Positions 7,608-14,592 of a stretch of DNA of 23,127 nt are shown one piece after another. Under the pieces are notes generated by a model. It had not been told where the DNA came from. It saw nothing but the letters and a program-made list of their open reading frames with translations, and did no database searches. Numbering within the stretch: position 1 is the stretch's first letter; the number at the start of each line of letters is the position of its first letter. Origin of the DNA: Caryophanales bacterium UBA6985. GTDB lineage: Bacteria; Bacillota_I; Bacilli_A; RF39; UBA660. A program made the translations under genes and the position numbers. Where the stretch lies: the NCBI GenBank assembly GCA_002450035.1, contig DJYF01000016.1, positions 1-23,127 on the forward strand, written 5' to 3'.

Positions 7608-8413
7608 TGAGATTATTAACTCTTTTAGCTTTATTGCCTGTTTATGCAATATTATTTTTTATTTATACGTCTGATAGAAATCCTGAGCCAAGAAAAATTT
7701 TAGGTAAACTACTTATTGGTGGAGCAGTAGTATCTGTTATATTAACTTTTGTATTTACATCAATTATTGATGGAATGCTTGGAGACTTTGTAGATACATT
7801 AGAGGCTGCTCACAATGGAGTTTTATTATTTGTAAATTACACAGTTAGAGTAGGATTTATCGAGGAATTTTCTAAATGGTTAGTAGTTATATTTGTAGCT
7901 TATAAATCTAAAGAATTTGATGAGTTATATGATGGAATAGTTTATTCTATATTTGTTTCTCTTGGATTTGCTGCTTTAGAAAATATTTTATATGTTGTTC
8001 AATATGGATATTCAACAGCACTTTTAAGAGCATTCTTATCAGTACCTGGTCATGCAGCTTTTGGATTTATAATGGGATTCTTTGTAGGACTTGCAAGAAA
8101 ATCACATAATAAAGGTAATGCTATATATTTAATATTTTTATTATTGAGTTTAGCAGTACCTTCAGTTATACATGGTGCATTTGATGCATTCTTATCATCA
8201 AATAGACAAATAGACTTAACATTCTTTTATGCATTAGTTATTATTACAAATATTATTATGGTAACAGGAGTATTAAAAATATCTGCTAAGAATGAAAAGA
8301 TTGCAGAAGGACCAAGTGAAAAGGTAGCTAATATTAATAGATGTCCTGCATGTGGAGGACCTGATATTAATACTAGATATTGTATACAATGTGGTAGTCA
8401 TTTAAGAGGATAA
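7607..8413 (+). CDS. PrsW-family intramembrane protease with C-terminal zinc ribbon
   Basis: 268 residues with about seven hydrophobic helices. PrsW proteins are glutamic-type membrane proteases; in Bacillus subtilis PrsW cuts the anti-sigma factor RsiW. The conserved motifs are all here: EEFSK at 86-90 (EExxK), ALENILYV with Glu125, PGHAAFGF with His149, and VIHGAFDA with His189 and Asp193. Unusually, a soluble tail carries a four-cysteine zinc ribbon (Cys246, 249, 259, 262), matching the ribbon at the N-terminus of the upstream partner. No sigma or anti-sigma gene is nearby. The family assignment is secure; substrate and role are not. Confidence 0.9.
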   Translation: MRLLTLLALLPVYAILFFIYTSDRNPEPRKILGKLLIGGAVVSVILTFVFTSIIDGMLGDFVDTLEAAHNGVLLFVNYTVRVGFIEEFSKWLVVIFVAYKSKEFDELYDGIVYSIFVSLGFAALENILYVVQYGYSTALLRAFLSVPGHAAFGFIMGFFVGLARKSHNKGNAIYLIFLLLSLAVPSVIHGAFDAFLSSNRQIDLTFFYALVIITNIIMVTGVLKISAKNEKIAEGPSEKVANINRCPACGGPDINTRYCIQCGSHLRG

Positions 8414-8431
8414 TTAAAAAATCCTCTTTTA
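8404..8431 (+). terminator. Intrinsic terminator after the PrsW-like gene
   Basis: AAGAGGAT (8404-8411) pairs with ATCCTCTT (8421-8428), then TT A TTTT. The stem starts within the last codons of the gene. Confidence 0.8.
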
Positions 8432-8456
8432 TTTTGCCAAGAAAGACATAAAAAAC

Positions 8457-8485
8457 TTGCATTTAAGGTCTAGATGTTATATATT
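8457..8485 (+). promoter_or_regulatory. Sigma-A type promoter of rpmE
   Basis: TTGCAT (8457-8462), 17 bases, TATATT (8480-8485). A start near 8492 would leave a leader of about 50 bases that contains one hairpin. Confidence 0.65.
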
Positions 8486-8504
8486 AATCAAGTAATGAAT
8501 TTCT

Positions 8505-8536
8505 ATAACTAATCAGTTAGTTATGGCGGAAGGAGA
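8505..8536 (+). promoter_or_regulatory. rpmE leader hairpin and ribosome site, possible autoregulatory element
   Basis: ATAACTAA (8505-8512), tetraloop TCAG, TTAGTTAT (8517-8524), directly followed by GGCGGAAGGAGA with the Shine-Dalgarno AAGGAG near 8530-8535. Structured leaders of L31 mRNAs bound by the protein itself are known in Firmicutes. Membership in that class is inferred from position only; I did not match its consensus. Confidence 0.4.
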
Positions 8537-8542
8537 ATTTAG

Positions 8543-8743
8543 ATGAAAAAGAATTTACATCCAAATCAAGTTATGTGTACATTTAAGTGTTCTTGTGGAG
8601 CTACTTTTACTGCTTTATCTAATAAAGAAGAACAACAAATCGAAGTTTGCAGTAAATGTCATCCATTCTATACTGGAGCACAAGGTAATAAAAAGAAAAC
8701 AGGTAACGTTGAAAAATTTAATAAGAAATATAATCTTAATTAA
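8543..8743 (+). CDS. rpmE: 50S ribosomal protein L31, zinc-binding form
   Basis: 66 residues. L31 bridges the ribosomal subunits near the central protuberance. The zinc-binding (C+) type is shown by Cys16, Cys18, Cys36 and Cys39 (KCSCG and VCSKCHPFYTG); the signature HPFYTG is intact, and an extra Cys12 is present. Zinc-containing L31 is normally used when zinc is adequate and replaced by a cysteine-free paralogue under zinc limitation; no such paralogue is in view. The N-terminus MKKNLHPN fits the family and AAGGAG precedes the ATG by seven bases. Confidence 0.97.
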   Translation: MKKNLHPNQVMCTFKCSCGATFTALSNKEEQQIEVCSKCHPFYTGAQGNKKKTGNVEKFNKKYNLN

Positions 8744-8748
8744 TAATA

Positions 8749-8778
8749 AAAAGAAGTCTACATTTGTAGACTTTTTTT
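8749..8778. terminator. Bidirectional terminator between rpmE and the transglutaminase-like gene
   Basis: AAGTCTAC (8754-8761), loop ATTT, GTAGACTT (8766-8773), with a T-run on the plus side and an A-run before the stem. It serves both convergent genes; the minus-strand stop codon at 8777-8779 abuts it. Confidence 0.85.
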
Positions 8779-10585
8779 ATTTTCTAATTATCCAATTGTC
8801 TTCTGGGGCGGTTGATTCACTTTTAAATACTGGTGTACCATCATATTCATGAAGACTTCTATTATATTCTTCCATATCTCTAAGAGTTTGTTCAGTTGCT
8901 TCTCTTGTATATCCTTCAGCTTTTTCTACATTATAAAGTATTTCTTTCATAATATCTAAGCTAGGACGTTCAGTATTCAAATATGATGGAATTTGATTAT
9001 ATTCATCTTCATTGAAGAACTCTTGAAGATAACACATAGCTTCAGTTATTCTGTTATTAACTCTACCTGAGAATTTTGGTTTTTTCTTTAGTTGTTCAAC
9101 TAATGAATTAGGCTCAAACTTAAAGATTGAAGGAGCATATTCATCCGCAAATAAATGTTGATATTCATTCTTAGTTACTAAGAAATGAATATAAGATATT
9201 ATAGCGCTGTATTCTTTTAAGATTACATTATCTCTTGGATCTTCTACAGGATGTGTGTAATCTCCATCTTTTCCTTTAACTTCATAGTGTATTGTGTTTC
9301 TATCCCAGGTAGGATCTAATGCAAATACACCATGTATGTTGTATTTATCATCATCTACTCTTATAAGAATTCTTTCGTGATTAACACGTGTATTATCATA
9401 TGTTCCATCAGGATTTGGAGATTTAACACCAATTACATCAATTTTGAATCCAAGTTCAGATAATACTTGTTTTAAGAATCTTGCATATCCTACACATACT
9501 ATTTTTCCTGTTTTAACAATTTTATCTAAATGTCTTGAGTTTCTATAGTCTTCTTCATCATCTTCATATTCAAATGATTTAATAATGTCATATGCATACA
9601 CAATTTGTTCTACTGGAGAAAGAGGATATGCTGTAATTAAACTCTTAAAGTAATCTATTGTACTTCTCATTGCTTCAAACTCTTCTATAGTTGTTTCGTT
9701 TCCTTCATAGATGAGTTTTATATTTTTATTTATACTATAAAGATCTCTGAAGTCATAGTCTTTATTTTCAAGACCTATATAAATAGTATCAAGTGGTAAT
9801 TCTGCTGATTCAAATTCATTTATTACATTTTTTAAATCACTAAAACGACCATAGTATTCAAGTGATGCAGTCTTTTTAGAATAGTGAATGCTATCTAATC
9901 CATCATTACTAATTATGTTTAATTTCATATTTTCATCATTACTTAATTTGTTATGTATGAAGAAATTAAATATATCTTCTATGTTATAAGCTACATCATC
10001 TGTATAGAAGAAGTGATAATTACTATTAAATCTTCTTTGGTTTTCTATTAAAAGACCATCATAATAGATTGCTTCAAAGTCTCCATCGTATTTTATTGCA
10101 GTAGGAAGACCTGTTATATCTATTTTAGATGGATGAGGTATATTAATTATATATAAATTAGTTTTTCTTAAAATATTGTTTAATTGTTCTTTAGTTATTT
10201 CGTAATCTATAAGTATTTCTAAAGAAGTTAAGTTATTACACTTTCTTAAATTATTGATAAAATTAGGATCACTTAATAACTGAGGCATTATTTTAAGGGT
10301 TGTAGTATCTGGATTTAAGTTATTTAAAACAGTAGATATTAAATCTTTTGAATAATATCTTGATTTAATAATTGAATCATTTATTGTTAATAATTCAGGT
10401 TTATAGTCTTTTCTTATAAGAGCATGTAATGCTTCTAAAGATGGATTCATTGTACGAACTAATGAAATAGTTTCGGCATTTTTAACAGTTTCAATTATTT
10501 CTTGTTTCTTGTTTTGAAATTCTTGTAACCATTCTTTTCTATAATCCGGAACTGAAATATTTTTAACTTTAGCTATATCCTTCAT
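8777..10585 (-). CDS. Large cytoplasmic transglutaminase-like protein
   Basis: 602 residues, no signal peptide and no membrane helix. The middle-to-late part has a papain/transglutaminase-like catalytic pattern: Cys364 in GKIVCVGYARFL, His403 in NHERILIRV and Asp424 in FALDPTWD, in the Cys-His-Asp order and spacing of the transglutaminase-like superfamily. The segment before it (SPVEQIVYAYDIIKSF...YRNSRHLDKIV) is also typical. Residues about 80-310 have regularly spaced leucine/isoleucine segments (LTSLEILIDYEITKEQL) that may be a degenerate repeat or LRR-like domain; I cannot confirm it. Such domains can be proteases, amidases or catalytically altered. The substrate is unknown. It is a single-gene unit on the minus strand. 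Confidence 0.78.
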   Translation of the reverse strand: MKDIAKVKNISVPDYRKEWLQEFQNKKQEIIETVKNAETISLVRTMNPSLEALHALIRKDYKPELLTINDSIIKSRYYSKDLISTVLNNLNPDTTTLKIMPQLLSDPNFINNLRKCNNLTSLEILIDYEITKEQLNNILRKTNLYIINIPHPSKIDITGLPTAIKYDGDFEAIYYDGLLIENQRRFNSNYHFFYTDDVAYNIEDIFNFFIHNKLSNDENMKLNIISNDGLDSIHYSKKTASLEYYGRFSDLKNVINEFESAELPLDTIYIGLENKDYDFRDLYSINKNIKLIYEGNETTIEEFEAMRSTIDYFKSLITAYPLSPVEQIVYAYDIIKSFEYEDDEEDYRNSRHLDKIVKTGKIVCVGYARFLKQVLSELGFKIDVIGVKSPNPDGTYDNTRVNHERILIRVDDDKYNIHGVFALDPTWDRNTIHYEVKGKDGDYTHPVEDPRDNVILKEYSAIISYIHFLVTKNEYQHLFADEYAPSIFKFEPNSLVEQLKKKPKFSGRVNNRITEAMCYLQEFFNEDEYNQIPSYLNTERPSLDIMKEILYNVEKAEGYTREATEQTLRDMEEYNRSLHEYDGTPVFKSESTAPEDNWIIRK

Positions 10586-10610
10586 ACTATACTCTCCCTA
10601 GTTTAACTTA

Positions 10611-10616
10611 ATTATA
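10611..10616 (-). promoter_or_regulatory. Extended -10 of the transglutaminase-like gene
   Basis: On the minus strand the sequence reads TGCTATAAT, an extended -10, 25 bases before the ATG at 10585. GGGAGAG serves as the ribosome site. No clear -35. Confidence 0.55.
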
Positions 10617-10691
10617 GCAAAGAAATTGAATATTTTTAATATACTATACATTCTATTTTGTATATTATATGTCATAAAGAATTTTTAATGA

Positions 10692-10697
10692 TATAAT
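10692..10697 (+). promoter_or_regulatory. Probable -10 for the ATP-grasp operon
   Basis: Perfect TATAAT 15 bases before the ATG at 10713, with GGTGATG as ribosome site between. This implies a very short leader. The -35 position (ATGTCA) is poor. Confidence 0.4.
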
Positions 10698-10712
10698 TTA
10701 ATTGGTGATGTT

Positions 10713-11711
10713 ATGAGTAAAATAGGCTATTTAGCTAAGAGAATTACTTCAATGAACTATGGTAATATGTTTAAAACTATTGATAAGGTTCATGAAAAAT
10801 CTGGTAAGAATAAAATTGGAATATTTTTTGATATGGTTTTTACTGGTATTAAATATGGTGCTGGATATGTAGATTATTATCAATTTCAAATGTATAACAT
10901 GAATAATAAAGAGAAGGCTACCATTATTACAAGAGGTATTAATAATAGTATTTGTAAAAAATATAATAATAAAGATGAAATTATAAAATTTGAAGATAAA
11001 GCATTATTTAATGAATTATTTGATAAATATTTAAATAGAGATTGGTTAAAGATAAATGAGAATAATTATGAAGATTATTTAAAATTTATTGATAAACATA
11101 AGATAATTGTTGTAAAACCATTAGATGCTTCATGTGGTAAAGGTGTTGAAAAGATAGATACTTCTAAAGAAGATAAGAAAAAGTTATTTAATAAGCTAAT
11201 TAAGAATAGCCAAGTATTATTAGAAGAAGTTGCTGATCAACATAAGGTATTAAATGAGATATATCCTTTATCTGTTAATACTTTAAGAGTAGTAACATTA
11301 AATAAACAAGTAGTAACGGCTTATCTTAGAATTGGTAACCATGGAAATGTTGTTGATAATTTTAATCATGGAGGAATGGTTACTGCTGTTAATGTTGATA
11401 CAGGTGAAATTGAGTTTCCTGCTATAGATAAAGAAACTAATGTATTTGAAATACATCCTTATACAAAGAAAAAAATAGTAGGTACAGTTATACCTATGTG
11501 GGATGAAGTTAAGAAACTTTGTATTGATGCTTGTGATGTAGTTCCAGGTATTGGTTATATTGCATGGGATGTTTGTTTAGGAAGTAAGAAACCATGTTTA
11601 ATTGAAGGTAATGATTTCCCTGGTCATGATTTATATCAATTACCAGTTCATAGAAAAGGTAATATTGGATTATATCCAAGATTTAAAAAAGCAATGAAGG
11701 AGAAGAAATAA
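10713..11711 (+). CDS. ATP-grasp protein of the sugar-transfer-associated type
   Basis: 332 residues, soluble. ATP-grasp enzymes join a carboxylate to a nucleophile through an acyl phosphate. The features seen fit the sugar-transfer-associated ATP-grasp family: a helical N-terminal part with YGAGYVDYYQFQMYNM, then IIVVKPLDASCGKGVEKI (nucleotide-binding strand and glycine loop), LLEEVADQHKVLNEIYPLSVNTLRVVT (adenine-binding region) and AWDVCLGSKKPCLIEGNDFPGHD, which carries metal-binding acidic and Asn residues. Such genes often sit in polysaccharide clusters; here it is linked instead to rpiB. The substrate cannot be read from sequence. Its stop overlaps the rpiB start by one base (TAATG). Confidence 0.75.
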   Translation: MSKIGYLAKRITSMNYGNMFKTIDKVHEKSGKNKIGIFFDMVFTGIKYGAGYVDYYQFQMYNMNNKEKATIITRGINNSICKKYNNKDEIIKFEDKALFNELFDKYLNRDWLKINENNYEDYLKFIDKHKIIVVKPLDASCGKGVEKIDTSKEDKKKLFNKLIKNSQVLLEEVADQHKVLNEIYPLSVNTLRVVTLNKQVVTAYLRIGNHGNVVDNFNHGGMVTAVNVDTGEIEFPAIDKETNVFEIHPYTKKKIVGTVIPMWDEVKKLCIDACDVVPGIGYIAWDVCLGSKKPCLIEGNDFPGHDLYQLPVHRKGNIGLYPRFKKAMKEKK

Positions 11712-12148
11712 TGAGAGTAAGTATAGCAACAGATCATAATGGAGTTGAACAAAAATTTGAACTTATAATGTTTTTATCTGAATTAGGTTATGAAGTAGAA
11801 GATTTATCTAAAGATAATAATCCTACTGATGATTATCCAGATTTTGCTGTAAGAGTTGCAAAATCGGTAGTTAATAAAGAAAGTGACTTAGGTATTCTTA
11901 TGTGTGGAACAGGAATAGGAATGTCTATTGCGGCTAATAAAGTAAAAGGAATTAGATGTGCAAAAGTATCGAGTGTTGATGAAGCAAGACTTGCTCGTGA
12001 ACATAATAATGCAAATGTTATTGCTTTATCTTATAAAGAGAATATGGATAATTTAAAAGAAATGATTAAAATATTCTTAAGTACTAATTTTTCTAATGAA
12101 GAACGTCATGCAAGAAGAGTTAGCAAAATTGAGGAATTAGAAAAATGA
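11711..12148 (+). CDS. rpiB: RpiB/LacAB-family sugar-phosphate isomerase
   Basis: 145 residues, full length. RpiB interconverts ribose 5-phosphate and ribulose 5-phosphate in the pentose phosphate pathway; relatives act on allose or galactose 6-phosphate. The catalytic Cys65 lies in ILMCGTGIGMSIAANKVKGIRCA, the phosphate-binding TDHNG is at 7-11 and AREHNNANVIAL at 95-106. The broad RpiB/LacAB family is certain, ribose specificity is the default. Start and stop overlap both neighbours (TAATG upstream, ATGA downstream), giving a tightly coupled three-gene operon. The gene ends on TGA. Confidence 0.93.
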   Translation: MRVSIATDHNGVEQKFELIMFLSELGYEVEDLSKDNNPTDDYPDFAVRVAKSVVNKESDLGILMCGTGIGMSIAANKVKGIRCAKVSSVDEARLAREHNNANVIALSYKENMDNLKEMIKIFLSTNFSNEERHARRVSKIEELEK

Positions 12149-12336
12149 GACTTGCTTTATATACTTTGATGCTAATGCTTAGTATATATGGTGTTAGTGG
12201 AATAAACTTTAACGTATTTATAAAGAAGAATAATAGATGGCAGGCTATGTTTTTACAAGTACTTTTATCTATGGCTCTTGCTTATACAGGAGCAACACTT
12301 CTTTTAGACATCATTGATGCTGTACATTTTATATAA
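12145..12336 (+). CDS. DUF1146-like small membrane protein
   Basis: 63 residues with two hydrophobic helices (about 2-19 and 34-60) joined by a basic loop KKNNRWQ. Size, the YGVSGINF segment after the first helix and the LLLDII end resemble DUF1146 (Bacillus YwzB), a family of unknown role. The match is by eye. Its ATG overlaps the rpiB stop as ATGA, so translation depends on rpiB. A strong terminator follows at once. Confidence 0.62.
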   Translation: MRLALYTLMLMLSIYGVSGINFNVFIKKNNRWQAMFLQVLLSMALAYTGATLLLDIIDAVHFI

Positions 12337-12340
12337 TTAA

Positions 12341-12370
12341 AAATACCACTTAAAAAAGTGGTATTTATTT
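12341..12370 (+). terminator. Terminator of the ATP-grasp-rpiB operon
   Basis: AAATACCACTT (12341-12351), loop AAAA, AAGTGGTATTT (12356-12366), then ATTTTT. An eleven-base stem. Confidence 0.88.
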
Positions 12371-12376
12371 TTAAAT

Positions 12377-12474
12377 AAAAAAACGAAGCTGCCCCCCTGA
12401 GAGCAGCTTCAAAGAATAAAAAGGGGTTGGCTAGTGTGATACTAGCACCAATTCGCCTGTAAGTGAATTGGTAC
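12377..12474 (-). ncRNA. Candidate small RNA A, about 98 nt, divergent from recG
   Basis: Read on the minus strand it has three hairpins. Hairpin 1 pairs ACCAATTC with GAATTGGT (12465-12472 with 12447-12454, ten-base loop). Hairpin 2 pairs GCTAGT with ACTAGC (12441-12446 with 12430-12435). A linker reads CCAACCCCTTTTTTATTC. The terminator GAAGCTGC/GCAGCTTC (12385-12392 with 12403-12410) has the loop TCTCAGGGGG and is followed by seven T. A consensus promoter sits at the right distance. No open reading frame fits inside the transcript. CCCC of the linker could also pair with the G-rich terminator loop. I do not recognise the family. Confidence 0.75.
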
Positions 12475-12479
12475 TTCAT

Positions 12480-12508
12480 ATATTAAGTTAAAGTACCCTT
12501 TTTGTCAA
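12480..12508 (-). promoter_or_regulatory. Promoter of small RNA A
   Basis: On the minus strand: TTGACA (12503-12508), 17 bases, TAATAT (12480-12485). A perfect -35 and optimal spacing. The first ATG downstream lies directly against the -10 and so is not transcribed, arguing against a protein product. Confidence 0.85.
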
Positions 12509-12527
12509 CAAAAACTTTTATTTGTGG

Positions 12528-12533
12528 TACAAT
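12528..12533 (+). promoter_or_regulatory. Extended -10 of recG
   Basis: TGG followed by TACAAT (TGnTACAAT form). The upstream sequence is shared with the divergent small RNA promoter, so the two promoters lie back to back within about 30 bases. Confidence 0.55.
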
Positions 12534-12551
12534 TTTTTTAAGGAGAAAATA

Positions 12552-14549
12552 ATGGAACTTAAGAACATCAAAGGCATAGGTCCTAAATCACTTGAAGGAC
12601 TATTAGAATTGGGTATAAATACAGTAGATGATTTAATTAGATATTATCCTTATAGGTATAATGTTTATAAGCCTGTTAATATTAGAGATATTATAGATAA
12701 CTCTATTGTAACTTTAACTGGTAGAGTAGTTTCTAAACCTACAGTATTTAGATCTAATAAAATAAAATCTATTATAAGATTTCAATTTGAAACTTCTAAT
12801 AGTGTTATTAATGTTACTATTTTTAATCAATCATATTTATATAAATTACTATATTTAAATAGAGAACTTACTTTAGTTGGAAAGTATGAAGAGTTAAAGA
12901 ATACTTTAGTTGTTAATAAAGTATTAATGGAACCAATTTATAAGACTAGAATAGAACCTGTATATCATGTTAATACTGAAATTAAGAAAGCAACACTTAT
13001 TAAAGCTATAAATGATGCTTTAGAATATGAAGAGATAAAAGAAACAATACCAAGTTATATAAGTGATAAATATGAACTTATTGATAGTCTTACTGCTATT
13101 AAGTGTATTCATAATCCTACAAGTACAGAAGAATTTAAAAAGTCTCTTTTAAAACTTAAGTATGAAGAGTTATTTGAATTTATGTTTAAAATAAACTTTT
13201 TAAAGTTTAAAAATCAAGTGATGGATAACTTTGTTGTTAAAGAAGTAGATAAGAATGATTTAGATGAGGTAATAGGTTATGTTCCATTTAATTTAACTAA
13301 TGATCAAAAGGATGCGTTAGTTGATATACTAAATGACTTTAAAGGATTAAAAAGAATGAATAGACTTGTTTTGGGAGATGTTGGATCTGGAAAAACAATC
13401 GTGGCATTTCTTTCAATTTTACTGAATAGAAAAGCAGGATATCAAAGTGCAATGCTTGCGCCTACTGAAGTTTTAGCAAACCAACATTTTGAGTCCTTTA
13501 ATAAACTATTTAAGGACTTAAAAATAAATGTTAAACTTCTTACTGGTTCAACAAGTCTAGATGATAAGAAAAACATCTTAGAAGGCTTAAAAACAGGGGA
13601 AGTTGATCTAGTAATTGGAACACATGCTATTCTAGAAGATAAAGTGGTCTTTAGTAATCTAGGATTGGTTGTTACAGATGAACAACATAGATTTGGTGTT
13701 AATCAAAGGGATGCTCTTAAGAATAAGGGTAAGTTTGTAGATGTACTATATATGAGTGCAACACCAATTCCGAGAACTTATGCTTTAACTATATATGGTG
13801 ATATGGATATCTCTATAATTAAAGAAAAACCAAAGGGAAGAAAAGATATAATTACAACTCTTCATAAGTTTAGTAGTATTAAGAATGTTGTAAAACAACT
13901 TGAAGAAGAAATAAAAGAAGGTCATCAAGTATATGTTGTTTCACCTTTAATAGATGATGAAGAAGAAACATCAGAACTTAATGACTTAAAAAGAGTTAAA
14001 GAGACTTTAGAAGAAAATTTAGAAGGTAACTATAAGATAGATATATTACATGGTAGATTAAAAAGTGTTGAAAAAGATAAGATTATTAACAACTTTAAAG
14101 ATGGAAAATCAAATATACTCTTATCAACTACTGTAATTGAAGTTGGAGTAGATGTACCTAATGCTACTTGTATGGTTATATTTAACGCCGAGCGCTTTGG
14201 TCTTGCAACTCTTCATCAATTAAGAGGAAGAGTAGGAAGAAACTCTTTACAATCATATTGTATGTTAATAAGTGATAAAGAGTCAGATAGACTAAATGTA
14301 ATGTGTGAAAGTAATGATGGTTTCTATATAAGTGAACAAGACTTAAAGTTACGTGGAAGTGGAGACTTATTTGGTACTAAACAGCATGGAGATATGGTAT
14401 TTAGAATAAGTGATATTATTAAAGACTCTAGAATACTTTTACAATGTAAGAAAGATTCTGAAGAGTTTATACTTAATAATATAGAGAATAATTTTAGAGA
14501 TTATAAATATTATCAAAATCTTATTAATGAATTAATTAATAAAGATTAA
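12552..14549 (+). CDS. recG: ATP-dependent DNA helicase RecG
   Basis: 665 residues, slightly short of the usual 680-690. RecG reverses stalled replication forks and moves branched DNA and R-loop structures. The N-terminal wedge/OB domain (GIGPKSLEGLLELGI, then LTGRVVSKPTV...VTIFNQSYL) is followed by Walker A GDVGSGKT (275-282), the DEQH box in DEQHRFGV (376-383), SATPIPRT and the C-terminal LRGRVGRNSLQSYC. The start is ATG 12552 because AAGGAG at 12540-12545 precedes it; an in-frame TTG at 12522 lies upstream of the promoter. It stands as its own unit between two candidate small RNA genes. Confidence 0.97.
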   Translation: MELKNIKGIGPKSLEGLLELGINTVDDLIRYYPYRYNVYKPVNIRDIIDNSIVTLTGRVVSKPTVFRSNKIKSIIRFQFETSNSVINVTIFNQSYLYKLLYLNRELTLVGKYEELKNTLVVNKVLMEPIYKTRIEPVYHVNTEIKKATLIKAINDALEYEEIKETIPSYISDKYELIDSLTAIKCIHNPTSTEEFKKSLLKLKYEELFEFMFKINFLKFKNQVMDNFVVKEVDKNDLDEVIGYVPFNLTNDQKDALVDILNDFKGLKRMNRLVLGDVGSGKTIVAFLSILLNRKAGYQSAMLAPTEVLANQHFESFNKLFKDLKINVKLLTGSTSLDDKKNILEGLKTGEVDLVIGTHAILEDKVVFSNLGLVVTDEQHRFGVNQRDALKNKGKFVDVLYMSATPIPRTYALTIYGDMDISIIKEKPKGRKDIITTLHKFSSIKNVVKQLEEEIKEGHQVYVVSPLIDDEEETSELNDLKRVKETLEENLEGNYKIDILHGRLKSVEKDKIINNFKDGKSNILLSTTVIEVGVDVPNATCMVIFNAERFGLATLHQLRGRVGRNSLQSYCMLISDKESDRLNVMCESNDGFYISEQDLKLRGSGDLFGTKQHGDMVFRISDIIKDSRILLQCKKDSEEFILNNIENNFRDYKYYQNLINELINKD

Positions 14550-14557
14550 TAATAATA

Positions 14558-14586
14558 TTGACAAATATTTTAATTATATTTATATT
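14558..14586 (+). promoter_or_regulatory. Promoter of small RNA B
   Basis: TTGACA (14558-14563), 17 bases, TATATT (14581-14586). It begins nine bases after the recG stop and has the same -35 and spacing as the promoter of small RNA A. Confidence 0.85.
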
Positions 14587-14592
14587 TAATAT

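Noticed and set aside
8595..8852. 85-codon frame overlapping rpmE in another frame
   Set aside because: Shadow of the L31 gene; it crosses the bidirectional terminator and the end of the convergent gene and has no ribosome site.
9385..9390. CACGTG inside the transglutaminase-like gene as a possible parS centre for the ParB-family protein
   Set aside because: The flanks (ATTAA and TATTA) match parS (TGTTT and AAACA) poorly and the site is in coding sequence. A second CACGTG within prfA fails for the same reason.
12282..12479. Minus-strand open frame of 65 codons over small RNA A
   Set aside because: Its ATG lies directly against the -10 element, so it would not be transcribed from that promoter, there is no ribosome site, and it runs through the terminator hairpin and antisense to the DUF1146-like gene.
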